A stretch of DNA of 64,000 nucleotides from Lactobacillus selangorensis (GCF_001437205.1 NZ_JQAZ01000001.1:62001-126000); one strand, 5' to 3'; shown: positions 42,504 through 50,465, counted from the first letter of the stretch. The notes: generated by a model not told the origin, from the sequence alone. Program-made: numbers and translations.

Positions 42504-43252
42504 CACGTTTTGTGAAACAACGGTTTATCCCCAATTTACCTGAAACGGGGCCCACAGAAAATCGCATTATCGTCCTGCATGAGGCCGGCGATTATCGGCA
42601 TGATAGCCGCCAGTCGCTCAAGAAAGCGGTCGAACGGATGCGGCAGACACCGACCGAGCGTTTTGTGCATTATCTCATCGGCGGCGGGCATGTGACGCAA
42701 TTGGCACCAGTCGGCCGCATTGCCTGGAGTGCCGGTCCGGAAGCCGATCAGGCGGCATATGCACAGGTGGAACTGACCAATACCAACAATCCCTTATTAT
42801 TTATGCATGATTATGAGGCTTATATTCATTTAATCCGGCGGCTGGCGTTTGCGGCTGAGATTCCGCTGACGCTGGATGATGATTCGGAAAACGGCATTAA
42901 ATCACATGCGTGGGTATCAGCGCATTATCAAGGCCGTCATCAGGACCCATGGGCTTATTTCGATCGTTTCGGTGTGAATCAGCAATTATTCGCCCAAGAC
43001 CTGTTAAGCGGCCATATTCATCGCCGGATGCCAGTTGCACCACGTGATTTTTCACGCGTGAAGGAATATTATCGGGTGCCGGATGGACAGGTGCTCGCTG
43101 TCAGAGCAATCCCGGACCGCTTTGCGCCGGTGATTGCTGAGTACGTCGGCGGTCAGGAAATCCCGTACACGTTCCAGCTGCAATTGGAAAATCATCAATG
43201 GCTCGGTTATGCCACGTTATTAGGTCAGCCACGTTATTTAGAAATTGGATAA
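42497..43252 (+). CDS. N-acetylmuramoyl-L-alanine amidase-like protein (PGRP fold)
   Basis: A 251-residue protein with an amidase_2/PGRP-like domain (about 15-165). The first putative zinc His is in IIVLHEAGD, then FVHYLIGGGHVTQL, a later His region HAWVSAHYQGRHQDPWAYFDRFG. There is no signal peptide, so it may act on recycled fragments in the cytoplasm, be exported another way, or be phage-derived. The C-terminal ~70 residues are unassigned. ATG 42497 follows GAGGCGAGAG and overlaps the vanZ stop. Confidence 0.72.
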   Translation: MLTRFVKQRFIPNLPETGPTENRIIVLHEAGDYRHDSRQSLKKAVERMRQTPTERFVHYLIGGGHVTQLAPVGRIAWSAGPEADQAAYAQVELTNTNNPLLFMHDYEAYIHLIRRLAFAAEIPLTLDDDSENGIKSHAWVSAHYQGRHQDPWAYFDRFGVNQQLFAQDLLSGHIHRRMPVAPRDFSRVKEYYRVPDGQVLAVRAIPDRFAPVIAEYVGGQEIPYTFQLQLENHQWLGYATLLGQPRYLEIG

Positions 43253-43256
43253 AGCT

Positions 43257-43293
43257 AAAAAGGCGGCCCTGACAAATGTCACGGCCGCCTTTA
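43257..43293 (+). terminator. Terminator after the amidase-like gene
   Basis: AAAGGCGGCC-C-TGACA / TGTCA-C-GGCCGCCTTT, very stable stem. Confidence 0.85.
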
Positions 43294-43309
43294 ATGTACA
43301 AAAAAAAGA

Positions 43310-43338
43310 CGACCATTTCTGGTCGTCTACCGATTTGT
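43310..43338 (-). terminator. Terminator after tRNA-Gln
   Basis: On the minus strand AGACGACCA / TGGTCGTCT with a run of at least seven T. Confidence 0.85.
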
Positions 43339-43343
43339 TCTGA

Positions 43344-43415
43344 TTGGGTAACCTGGGGTCGAACCAGGAAATTACGGATTCAGAGTCCGATGCGTTACCA
43401 TTTCGCTATTACCCA
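43344..43415 (-). tRNA. tRNA-Gln (anticodon CUG)
   Basis: 72-nt cloverleaf on the minus strand: acceptor TGGGTAA / TTACCCA, D-arm AGC-GAAATGGTAAC-GC, anticodon arm CGGA-CTCTGAA-TCCG with anticodon CTG, T-arm CCTGG-TTCGACC-CCAGG, discriminator A. The U1-A72 end and UGGG start are typical of tRNA-Gln. CCA is not encoded. Confidence 0.93.
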
Positions 43416-43492
43416 ATAATGTCTCTCATCGAAACAACTATTATAGTATAGCCTGGATTTGAAAATGTGTCAACACTTTTTCTTAAAAATTT

Positions 43493-43876
43493 TCAAGCGT
43501 GATTGAACCAGTTCCAAAAGGCAGCATCCGGACTACCGAATGTGCCATCGGTCAGCTGTTCATCGTCGCCGTTGATGACGGTCCAATCAGGCACTTCGGC
43601 AGTCAATTCTTCCGGCTCGCTTGGAACTGCTGGTGCTGCATCAAACGTGTCGTCAGGTTCCTCTAATGGTGTGCCGGCTGAGAGGGGCAGTGTGAACGGC
43701 CGTTTGGGCACCGTCGGCAGGGGCGCCGGCATTGGTACATCCGCTTTGGCAAGGGCAGCGCTGGCGTGCCGACTGGGGGCATCGAGATCGGAGTAATCAG
43801 CGTGCGGCTGCGGAGCGGCGAGCTTGAGGTGCCGCTGCACCGCATATGCTTCTAAATCACGACGATTCAATAACAT
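43493..43876 (-). CDS. Hypothetical Pro/Ala-rich acidic protein, 127 residues
   Basis: Not recognised. It begins MLLNRRDLEAYAVQRHLKLA, a basic helical head. A Pro/Ala-rich, probably disordered middle (PMPAPLPTVPKRPF) and an acidic tail ending FGSPDAAFWNWFNHA follow. The ribosome site GGAAAGAAGG precedes ATG. No signal peptide or membrane helix. It lies upstream of tRNA-Gln on the same strand, with no terminator seen between them, so read-through is possible. Confidence 0.6.
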   Translation of the reverse strand: MLLNRRDLEAYAVQRHLKLAAPQPHADYSDLDAPSRHASAALAKADVPMPAPLPTVPKRPFTLPLSAGTPLEEPDDTFDAAPAVPSEPEELTAEVPDWTVINGDDEQLTDGTFGSPDAAFWNWFNHA

Positions 43877-43970
43877 TTTGTTCGGCCTTCTTTCCTATTT
43901 AAACGGGATTTTACGAGCATTGTTCGGAAAAGTCAACAGCTCTCTTGTTTAAATTTTGCGTAAAATAGTA

Positions 43971-43976
43971 TATAAT
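43971..43976 (+). promoter_or_regulatory. -10 box before the 84-residue gene at 44000
   Basis: TATAAT 24 bp upstream of the start; the -35 is poor. Confidence 0.45.
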
Positions 43977-43999
43977 ACCATTAGAAAGAAGGAATTGCA

Positions 44000-44254
44000 A
44001 TGAAAACAAAGCAGGATTTTTTGGGACTTGCTCATGCAACCGTTTTGGACGAGAGCGACGATAAAATCACCGTCAAAGTGCCGAATCGGAAGGAAGATCT
44101 GACCGTGGTGATCGGCAAAGATGTTTTGGATAAATTAAGTCAGGATGATTCAGTGCTGCAACGGATGGTTAAGAATTTGGTTTCACGCAATTCCAAGAAA
44201 ATCACGAAAGAAACTCTCAATATCAATAAACGCAATTACCGCATTTTCCTCTAA
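44000..44254 (+). CDS. Hypothetical protein, 84 residues
   Basis: Not recognised. A soluble basic protein starting MKTKQDFLGLAHATVLDESDD with predicted beta strands in the first half and helices after DVLDKLSQDD, ending NKRNYRIFL. The ribosome site AGAAGGAATTGCA-ATG, a TATAAT box and a following terminator indicate a monocistronic expressed gene. Confidence 0.68.
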   Translation: MKTKQDFLGLAHATVLDESDDKITVKVPNRKEDLTVVIGKDVLDKLSQDDSVLQRMVKNLVSRNSKKITKETLNINKRNYRIFL

Positions 44255-44283
44255 TCAAAAACAGAAATTTGCACTGCACGCCG

Positions 44284-44310
44284 ACCTTAGACCCGTCTAA
44301 GGCTTTTTTT
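44284..44310 (+). terminator. Terminator after the 44000 gene
   Basis: CCTTAGAC / GTCTAAGG stem then CTTTTTTT. The remaining ~160 bp to pepD hold only a likely -10 (TACAAT at 44435-44440). Confidence 0.8.
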
Positions 44311-44473
44311 GATGGGCGGTCGTCTGCAAGGACTTCAGTCTAACGATGGACACACGGTTCGGCCAGTGTTTCCGGCTGGGGATTGCACATGAGTATTTTC
44401 TAATATTCGAATAGCTTTTCTCATAAAAATACGCTACAATGATGACAACAACAAAGTAAAGGAGCACACAGTT

Positions 44474-45904
44474 ATGAAAATTGAAAGTGCCTGCACAAGT
44501 ATCTTAGTTGGGAAAAAGGCTTCATTAGATGGTTCAACGATGATTGCCCGCAACGATGATACCTTCGCTGCCTTAAGTCCACACCGTTTCTATATGCATC
44601 CTGCCGTTCACGGCCGCAAGGGTGCGACATTGAAGTCTTATTTGAATGGTTTTGAAGCACCGCTTCCTGAAGACGGTTACCGTTACAATGCCGTTCCGAA
44701 TGTCGACTACAAGAAGTACGGCTACTATGACGAAAGCGGAATCAACGAAAAGAACGTTGCAATGAGTGCGACTGAAAGTACTTATGGCAACGAACGTGCG
44801 TTGTCCGTCGACCCGCTCGTTAAGGATGGTCTGGATGAAGACTGCATGCCGACGATGGTTCTCCCTTATATCGATTCAGCTCGTGACGGGGTCACTCGTT
44901 TAGGCAAGCTGATTAAAAAGTATGGTTCGCCGGCTGGCAACTCCGTTCTGTTCTCCGATAAGGATGAAGTGTGGTACATGGAAATCGTTTCCGGCCATCA
45001 ATGGGTCGCACAGCGGATTCCGGACGATGCATATGCCATCGCAGCCAACCAGGTTTCGATTCAGCAAGTCGATTTCAATGACCCTGACAACTTCATGTAT
45101 GCAGACGGCATCCAAGAATTTGTTGAAAAATATCATTTGAATACTGATCAAGAAGGCTGGAACTTCCGGCACATTTTTGGGACCAGCAATGAAAAAGACC
45201 GTCATTACAACACACCGCGTGTTTGGTACGGCCAGCATTACTTCAACCCGGAAATTGAACAAGACCCAGAATCCAGCGAATTGCCATTCATCTGCCATAC
45301 ATCGCACAAAATCAGTGTGGAAGACATTGAATATGTATTAGGTTCTCATTATAACGAAACCAAGTACGATCCAATGGGCCATGCCGATGATGCCGACAAA
45401 TACCGTTACCGTCCGATTGGTTTGAACCGGACTCAGAATTCGCATGTGCTCCAATTACGGAATGATACCCCAGAAGCAAATTCCGCTGTGATGTGGCTCT
45501 GCTTCGGCTATCCCGAATTTGCCCCGTATCTGCCATTCTACACGAATGCCACCGACACGGACCCGACATACTCCGAAACACCGCTCAACCTTGAATGGGG
45601 CGGCGACAGTGCTTACTGGATGTACAAGACACTCTCCATGCTGGTTGAATCCCATTACAGCAAGTTTGTCCAAGAAGATACGGATTTCTTGACCGAAAGC
45701 AAGCGTATTATGCGCAAACACATCCTGGATACAGATGCCCATGCCCAGGAACTCGCTCCCGAAGAAGTAACGGCCTATTTGACCGACCAGAACCATGCCA
45801 TCGTTAAAGAAATGCGAGGCCGTTCTGAAAAGCTCATGGCCCATCTGGTCGAAGAAGGCATCGACTTATCCAAGTTCACCTTCAACATGGACCGCAATCT
45901 GTAA
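44474..45904 (+). CDS. pepD: C69-family dipeptidase
   Basis: Cytoplasmic N-terminal nucleophile hydrolase that cleaves a broad range of dipeptides, part of the proteolytic system of lactobacilli. The 476-residue product starts MKIESACTSILVGKKASLDG. Cys7 becomes the nucleophile after removal of the short propeptide. Family blocks are GSTMIARNDD, NVAMSATESTYGN and PAGNSVLFSDKDEVWYMEIVSGHQWVAQRIPDD. The ribosome site AAAGGAGCA is 10 bases before ATG. Monocistronic with its own terminator. Paralogues of PepD are common, so the exact one is not distinguished. Confidence 0.92.
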   Translation: MKIESACTSILVGKKASLDGSTMIARNDDTFAALSPHRFYMHPAVHGRKGATLKSYLNGFEAPLPEDGYRYNAVPNVDYKKYGYYDESGINEKNVAMSATESTYGNERALSVDPLVKDGLDEDCMPTMVLPYIDSARDGVTRLGKLIKKYGSPAGNSVLFSDKDEVWYMEIVSGHQWVAQRIPDDAYAIAANQVSIQQVDFNDPDNFMYADGIQEFVEKYHLNTDQEGWNFRHIFGTSNEKDRHYNTPRVWYGQHYFNPEIEQDPESSELPFICHTSHKISVEDIEYVLGSHYNETKYDPMGHADDADKYRYRPIGLNRTQNSHVLQLRNDTPEANSAVMWLCFGYPEFAPYLPFYTNATDTDPTYSETPLNLEWGGDSAYWMYKTLSMLVESHYSKFVQEDTDFLTESKRIMRKHILDTDAHAQELAPEEVTAYLTDQNHAIVKEMRGRSEKLMAHLVEEGIDLSKFTFNMDRNL

Positions 45905-45937
45905 ACAGCGTATGACCAGTTTCTTGGAACACGTTTC

Positions 45938-45976
45938 AAAAGGACCCAAGCACGATTATTAGCTTGAGTCCTTTTT
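45938..45976 (+). terminator. Terminator after pepD
   Basis: AAAAGGAC-C-CAAGC / GCTTG-A-GTCCTTTTT stem. Confidence 0.8.
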
Positions 45977-46015
45977 GTGTGCCATAATTGCCATGTAGCT
46001 TGGTACCTAAATAAG

Positions 46016-46054
46016 TTGCTTTTTGCTGGGAAAAGCGTAATATAGTTATATTAC
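46016..46054 (+). promoter_or_regulatory. Promoter and 18-bp palindrome before the 50-residue gene
   Basis: A perfect palindrome GTAATATAGTTATATTAC (arms 46037-46044 and 46047-46054). It covers the -10 of either reading: TTGCTT (46016-46021)/TAATAT (46038-46043) or TTGCTG (46023-46028)/TATATT (46047-46052). Overlap with the -10 implies repression by an unknown dimeric regulator. Confidence 0.6.
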
Positions 46055-46085
46055 TTATTTTTTGTACATGTGAGGAGGTGGTACG

Positions 46086-46238
46086 ATGAATTTTGTATTT
46101 GCAGTTGCAACCGTTGCTGTTGTCGGCGTAATGTTCGGCGAAACCGTCGAGGAGAACCGGCTCGAACAAGGCGGAAATGACCGTGATGACGTACCGCTGC
46201 CTAGGTGGAAACAATCACTAGGAGCAGCTGGCTGCTAG
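46086..46238 (+). CDS. 50-residue membrane peptide
   Basis: A small gene with one of the strongest ribosome sites in the window (GAGGAGGTG, 8 bases before ATG). The product starts MNFVFAVATVAVVGVMFGET, a hydrophobic helix. A charged tail follows (VEENRLEQGGNDRDDVPLPR then WKQSLGAAGC). Preceded by a palindrome-covered promoter and followed by a strong terminator, so it is an independently regulated single gene. No family recognised; a membrane stress peptide is one possibility. Confidence 0.72.
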   Translation: MNFVFAVATVAVVGVMFGETVEENRLEQGGNDRDDVPLPRWKQSLGAAGC

Positions 46239-46253
46239 GATTGACCTCAGCCG

Positions 46254-46290
46254 AAAGGACCGTTCGCAAACTAACGAACGGTCCTTTTTT
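46254..46290 (+). terminator. Terminator after the 50-residue gene
   Basis: AAAGGACCGTTCG / CGAACGGTCCTTT stem, then a T-run. Confidence 0.9.
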
Positions 46291-46362
46291 GCAGAAAAAG
46301 CGTTTTTTCAAATGCGGAGCGGCTATAATCAAATTAGATTGAATTGGAAAGGACGAACGCAC

Positions 46363-46605
46363 ATGGAAACACATTTGACTGGAATTGAGGCACGTGCGGT
46401 TGCAAAACCCTTCATGATTTCACGGACGGATTTGAAAACAGGCCGCCATACTTTTCAGACGACTCGTTTCGCACTCGTTTATGCGGACGAAAACGACCAA
46501 GTCATGTCGCTGCAGAAAGCCGATTTGGCGCTGGGCCAATTAGTACACGTCGTTGGCAAGACGGCGGACGGCTTAGTCATTAAAAAGTTTGAACCACACC
46601 AATAA
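46363..46605 (+). CDS. Hypothetical protein, 80 residues
   Basis: Not recognised. It starts METHLTGIEARAVAKPFMIS and looks like a small beta-barrel or strand-rich soluble protein (TFQTTRFALVYADENDQVM, GQLVHVVGKTADGLVI). ATG 46363 follows GGAAAGGACG; the longer frame from 46312 would run through the -10 TATAAT (46324-46329). It is 16 bp before the next gene, probably cotranscribed. Confidence 0.68.
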   Translation: METHLTGIEARAVAKPFMISRTDLKTGRHTFQTTRFALVYADENDQVMSLQKADLALGQLVHVVGKTADGLVIKKFEPHQ

Positions 46606-46621
46606 GAGGGAGGACTTGTGA

Positions 46622-46924
46622 ATGAAGTACACGCAAACAACGTTGAATGAGGCCGTCCAAGACATCGTTACCCGTTATGGCGCCAATATTGTGCTGCAGC
46701 CGGATAAAATCACCCGTGAAATTATTCAGTCGCTGAATGCGGAAACACTAGCGATGCTGGCCCAAGCGCAACAGCAGCATCTGAAAATCGACCAGCAGGG
46801 GCTGAAGACGATTCTCGCACTTGGCGAGCATTGGATTGACAAGCCATCGCATGAAACCAGCGCCAAGATTTTGGATGCCCTCATGGACTTTGAAGCAGCG
46901 CACACCGATTGGGATGCCCAATAA
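46622..46924 (+). CDS. Hypothetical helical protein, 100 residues
   Basis: Not recognised. A soluble, mostly helical product (MKYTQTTLNEAVQDIVTRYG ... IIQSLNAETLAMLAQAQQQH). The ribosome site AGAGGGAGG lies 9 bases before ATG. Likely in one unit with the 80-residue gene. A separate -10 (TATAAT, 46983-46988) begins a new unit after it. Confidence 0.68.
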   Translation: MKYTQTTLNEAVQDIVTRYGANIVLQPDKITREIIQSLNAETLAMLAQAQQQHLKIDQQGLKTILALGEHWIDKPSHETSAKILDALMDFEAAHTDWDAQ

Positions 46925-47033
46925 GGCCAAGACAACAGCAGTCGTTTTTTGCTTTCGGGAACGCCGACGCTAAAAAAAGCGTATATAATAGAAGGAACGC
47001 AATCCCCTGCTGCTCAGAAAAAGGAGTGATCGT

Positions 47034-47432
47034 TTGACGAAACAACCAGTTGATATTCGTGTGGTGACTGAAGTGACCGGCGAACCACGTATTGTCGATT
47101 ACAGCCAGCGTGTCATTGTTCAGTATTCGAATAAGGATCAGGAAATTCTGTATCGTGTCTACGACCGCAGCGATGAGGAACAGCCATTTGTGGCCTTCAC
47201 CGAAACCGGAACGGTCGACACGGTGGAAGAACGGATGTCGTGCACCAATAATCCGGTCAAATTTGCCTATCTCACGTACTTGGGTCTGGCAGATGATTCG
47301 GAGCAGCTATTGTGGCACCAGATTGTGGCTTATGTCGACGCTCATCAGGAGCAGTTCTTTGATGCAGACGGCGACATTGACTACGGAATGAAGTTGACAC
47401 AGGCCGATATTGCGCAAATTTTACAGGGCTGA
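47034..47432 (+). CDS. Hypothetical protein, 132 residues
   Basis: Not recognised. A soluble acidic protein beginning MTKQPVDIRVVTEVTGEPRI at a TTG start with AAAAAGGAG at good spacing. The first half is strand-rich, the last 50 residues helical (LLWHQIVAYVDAHQEQFFDA). TATAAT at 46983-46988 is the probable -10. A strong bidirectional terminator follows. Confidence 0.68.
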   Translation: MTKQPVDIRVVTEVTGEPRIVDYSQRVIVQYSNKDQEILYRVYDRSDEEQPFVAFTETGTVDTVEERMSCTNNPVKFAYLTYLGLADDSEQLLWHQIVAYVDAHQEQFFDADGDIDYGMKLTQADIAQILQG

Positions 47433-47486
47433 ATTCTTTTCTTCCGATTAGATGTATAATGAAGTTCCTTGGCAGGGGCACTACGT

Positions 47487-47524
47487 AAAAAGGATCACGC
47501 CGTAAATGGCGTGATCCTTTTTTT
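47487..47524. terminator. Bidirectional terminator
   Basis: AAAAAGGATCACGCC / GGCGTGATCCTTTTT stem, loop GTAAAT, between converging genes. Confidence 0.92.
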
Positions 47525-47547
47525 ATTTTCATGAGCAGCAATGGCAT

Positions 47548-47811
47548 TCAGCGCCCGTTTTTCTTCATCGGCGTGCCTTTGACTTTGCCTTTGGGGCGTC
47601 CGAGAAACGCTAATCCGTAAGTGACGACCATTAAAAAGAGAAAGACAAGATTAAACGGCGCAAACCAGCCGGTCATTTTTCCAGAAAGTACATAGAGCCC
47701 GATTACGAGCACGGCATCAATCACCAATGCCAGGTAGAGATTCAGATTTTGAGCGAGCACAATCAGCAGGGCGAGCGTCAAAAAGAGAATCATGATGTTG
47801 ACGAATAGCAT
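47548..47811 (-). CDS. Small three-helix membrane protein, 87 residues
   Basis: The product has three hydrophobic segments (about 2-20, 25-43, 50-70) and a basic tail (GRPKGKVKGTPMKKNGR), giving a probable inside C-terminus. The ribosome site GAAAGGAATG precedes ATG on the minus strand. Family not recognised. It is divergent from the apf gene across a 340-bp regulatory region. Confidence 0.7.
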   Translation of the reverse strand: MLFVNIMILFLTLALLIVLAQNLNLYLALVIDAVLVIGLYVLSGKMTGWFAPFNLVFLFLMVVTYGLAFLGRPKGKVKGTPMKKNGR

Positions 47812-47821
47812 AACAACATTC

Positions 47822-48050
47822 CTTTCATGCCCTTATTTTACTACAGATTGTCGTTTTTTGAGGGCGATTTTCGGGAAAACAAGCCTTTTTGCGTGCCTCA
47901 CAACTTAAAAAGTCACTTTTTTGAAGTCACAAATTCTTCAAAATTGTGACACGAAAACGCCATTAAATCAAGCAAAACGACTTATTTGTGTCAAAAAAGA
48001 GGTAAATATTACAGTAAAAATTGTGATTTGTATTCATTCGATAATTCTTT
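47822..48050. other. AT-rich upstream region of the apf gene
   Basis: This 230-bp stretch between the small membrane protein and the WalR-type box is AT-rich and has no convincing frame. It contains repeated GTCAC/GTGAC words (AAAGTCACTTTTT, GAAGTCACAAATTC, AATTGTGACACG) and a weakly paired inverted segment (GTCACAAATTCTTC / AAAATTGTGAC). These could bind regulators; no known box was matched. Confidence 0.35.
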
Positions 48051-48083
48051 TGTAACACGACTGTAACACTGGGCCAGTATACT
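48051..48083 (+). promoter_or_regulatory. WalR-type direct repeat and promoter of apf
   Basis: TGTAAC (48051-48056), N5, TGTAAC (48062-48067) fits the WalR (YycF) consensus TGTWAH-N5-TGTWAH exactly. The -10 TATACT (48078-48083) follows 10 bp later, with no good -35, as expected for an activated promoter. Confidence 0.75.
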
Positions 48084-48152
48084 ACGTCTTGTAGTTAAGC
48101 ACGAGACAAGTGAAACGCATTTAATCAACTAAAGAAATAGGAGTGTACGAAT

Positions 48153-48773
48153 TTGAAAAAATCTTTGAAGACAACATTATTGGTCGCAACAACAGCATTA
48201 ACAGGTGTCCTTGCTTTACAAGGTGCCAACCAAAACGCACATGCTGCTGTTAACAACAATGACGGTACCGTAACTGTTCAATCCGGCGATAGCTACATGT
48301 CAATTGCTAAGCAATTCAACATGACCGTTGCAAACCTTGAAACATTGAACGGCCGCACAGTCGGTGGTTACGATTTGATCTTCCCTGGTGAAACCATTAA
48401 AGTCAATGGTACACAAACAACATCAAACACAACTTCAAATAACAATACACAAGTTGCCGCTGCTACAACCACAAACACAAGCAGCAACTACACAACAACT
48501 TCAAACGCAAGCAGCACAACCAGCTACACAGCAACTACTTCAGCATCAAGCTCTGAAGAAGCTGCTAAAGCATGGATTGCTAACAAAGAATCAGGCGGTT
48601 CATACACAGCCACAAACGGCCAATACGTTGGGAAGTACCAATTAAGTGCATCTTACTTAAACGGTGACTACTCCGCTGCCAACCAAGAACGTGTTGCCAA
48701 CAACTATGTGACATCACGTTACGGTTCATGGACAGCTGCCGAAGCATTCTGGCAAGCAAACGGCTGGTACTAA
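48153..48773 (+). CDS. apf: Apf-type extracellular LysM protein (aggregation-promoting factor family)
   Basis: Secreted cell-wall protein, non-covalently held by LysM. The 206-residue precursor has a signal peptide (1-32, ending AHA-A), one LysM domain (about 38-85; VQSGDSYMSIAKQFNMTVAN), a Ser/Thr/Asn-rich linker (about 87-135) and a C-terminal Apf catalytic-like domain (about 138-206; WIANKESGGSYTATNGQYVG ... YVTSRYGSWTAAEAFW). The TTG start follows AGGAGTG. The WalR-type box upstream places it in the wall-homeostasis regulon, matching its probable glycan-cleaving role. Confidence 0.92.
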   Translation: MKKSLKTTLLVATTALTGVLALQGANQNAHAAVNNNDGTVTVQSGDSYMSIAKQFNMTVANLETLNGRTVGGYDLIFPGETIKVNGTQTTSNTTSNNNTQVAAATTTNTSSNYTTTSNASSTTSYTATTSASSSEEAAKAWIANKESGGSYTATNGQYVGKYQLSASYLNGDYSAANQERVANNYVTSRYGSWTAAEAFWQANGWY

Positions 48774-48793
48774 GCCGAATTAAATTAAATTTC

Positions 48794-48832
48794 AAAAAAG
48801 AGTCTGACGAAAAAACGTCAGGCTCTTTTTTT
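48794..48832. terminator. Bidirectional terminator after apf
   Basis: AAAAAGAGTCTGACG / CGTCAGGCTCTTTTT stem with an A6 loop. Confidence 0.92.
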
Positions 48833-48858
48833 GCGTAATGTATTATAACGGGCCTCAT

Positions 48859-49523
48859 TTAGAGGTATTTGCTGCCTTCACGGACGGCCAGTTTGCTTAA
48901 AGAATGCGTGGCGATAAAAGCCGCCACCCACTGGGGATTGGTTTTGCTGTAGTCACGGAGGGCCCAGCCGATCGCCTTTTGAATGAAGAATTCATCTGTT
49001 TGAAGGTCGGTCTCAATGACGTGGGTGAGAAAATCTGTCTTGGTGCGCTCCTTAAAACCAAGCTGCAAGGTCAGGCTGATGCGCCGCAGCCAGAAATCGT
49101 CGTTGCCAGCGAAAAGGGCGGCGACACGGTCGAAGTCGTCAGGATGCCGTTTCAAATATTCACGATACAGTTTGGCCCAGGCATCGATTGAATCCCACCA
49201 TTGTTTGACGCCTAGGTAGGGGCGTGTGCGCTGCAGGTCCGTGAATTCAAAGCGGCGGACGTTGCGCACTGCCAAATCGATTGCCGCATACTGGTATTCA
49301 CGTTCGGGCCGCTGATAAAAGTCGCTGAGCGTGGCAAACAGCTGGTCCATGGGCCAGGTTTTGCTGGCCAGCCTAACGGTTTTTCCTGTGCTTTGCGGTC
49401 GGGTGCTTTGAGCCCAGCAAACGGAAACTTATTGTGCATATATTTCGCCATTGGCACCTGATTGACGGGATTTGGTGTGAATTGAAAAGTTGACGTAGGA
49501 CCACCTCGTTTTTTCTTTAGCAT
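48859..49523 (-). pseudogene. alkD: DNA alkylation repair protein AlkD, frameshifted
   Basis: AlkD-type HEAT-repeat glycosylase for alkylated purines. The N-terminal part (FTPNPVNQVPMAKYMHNKFP then FAGLKAPDRKAQEKPL) is read from about 49523. The rest (LASKTWPMDQLFATLSDFYQ ... WDSIDAWAKLYREYL ... QKAIGWALRDYSKTNPQWV) is in another frame ending at 48859. The switch is near 49371-49376, in AAAAACCGTTAGGCTGG of the minus strand, and needs one extra base. Thus the gene is broken or the sequence has an indel here. The start codon is also unclear: GAGGTGG precedes the conserved FQFTPNP but no ATG follows it at normal distance. A shorter intact frame from an internal ATG (49350) would lack the N-terminal helices. 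Confidence 0.78.
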
Positions 49524-49585
49524 ACCATTTTTAGACGCGTTTGGCGCAAGAAAACCGATAAATAGGCATTTTTGGCCCTTTTCGA

Positions 49586-49615
49586 TTGCAATCGGCCGCC
49601 GATGCGCCGTATACT
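49586..49615 (+). promoter_or_regulatory. Promoter of the DUF1003 gene
   Basis: TTGCAA (49586-49591), 18-bp spacer, TATACT (49610-49615). Confidence 0.6.
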
Positions 49616-49647
49616 GAATTGGAAAAGAAAAAGTGGAGGCTGAAATC

Positions 49648-50436
49648 ATGGCGGTTGTTAAGAATCAAGTGTGCATTGTCTGCGGAAATCATTTCACAAC
49701 GACGGAGGGGTTATTTCTGCGTGATCTGAACAATCGGCTTCAAGCCGAAATCCGGCATCGTTATAAATACGCTAAAAATAGTTCCTTCATCTGCCTGAAA
49801 GACCTCCAGCAAGTGCGTCTGTCGGAGATGCAATCCATGATTGACCAAGACTTGCAAGTCGATAAAGAAATCAATTCTAAGCTGGAGAAAAAATTAAGCG
49901 AACAGACCTATCAGGTACGCAACATCAACGATACCGTCGACCAGCAATTGACTAGCGGCCAAAAACTCGCTGATGCCGTGGCCAAGTTTGGGGGCAGTTG
50001 GGCTTTTATCGTGACGTTCGTAATCGTTTTAATCGTCTGGATGGCACTGAATGTGACCCATCTGTTTGGCATTAAATTCGACCCGTACCCATTCATTTTG
50101 CTGAATCTGTTTTTGAGCTGTGTCGCCGCCATTCAAGCGCCGATTATCATGATGAGCCAGAACCGGCAGGCCGAACGGGACCGTGTCGATGCCGAAAACG
50201 ATTATCATACCAATACCAAGTCTGAAATGGAAATTCATATTCTGCACCAGAAAGTCGACCAGATGAATGAGGTTCAGTGGCCGCATATTCTCGATGTCCA
50301 GAAGATGCAGATCGAAGTCCTCAGCGAAATCGAAAACGAAATTCAGTCGCTCAAAGCCGATCAGAAAGCACCCCGTCCTGGCAGCCGCACCACCCGCCAC
50401 CCCTCCAGACACGCCAAAGAACACCCAATTGATTAG
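49648..50436 (+). CDS. DUF1003 membrane protein with N-terminal CxxC
   Basis: A 262-residue protein. An N-terminal CIVCGNHF segment may hold a metal ion. A coiled-coil region (about 50-110), two membrane helices (about 118-140 and 150-170) and a cytoplasmic tail with DUF1003 features (QNRQAERDRVDAENDYHTNT) follow, ending in a basic Pro/Arg/His tail. The function of DUF1003 is unknown; members occur near stress and cation genes. ATG 49648 is chosen with GTGGAGG 8 bases before; the GTG of that box was the alternative start. Confidence 0.85.
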   Translation: MAVVKNQVCIVCGNHFTTTEGLFLRDLNNRLQAEIRHRYKYAKNSSFICLKDLQQVRLSEMQSMIDQDLQVDKEINSKLEKKLSEQTYQVRNINDTVDQQLTSGQKLADAVAKFGGSWAFIVTFVIVLIVWMALNVTHLFGIKFDPYPFILLNLFLSCVAAIQAPIIMMSQNRQAERDRVDAENDYHTNTKSEMEIHILHQKVDQMNEVQWPHILDVQKMQIEVLSEIENEIQSLKADQKAPRPGSRTTRHPSRHAKEHPID

Positions 50437-50465
50437 AGTGTGAGCATGGGCAGCTAGCTGCCCAT

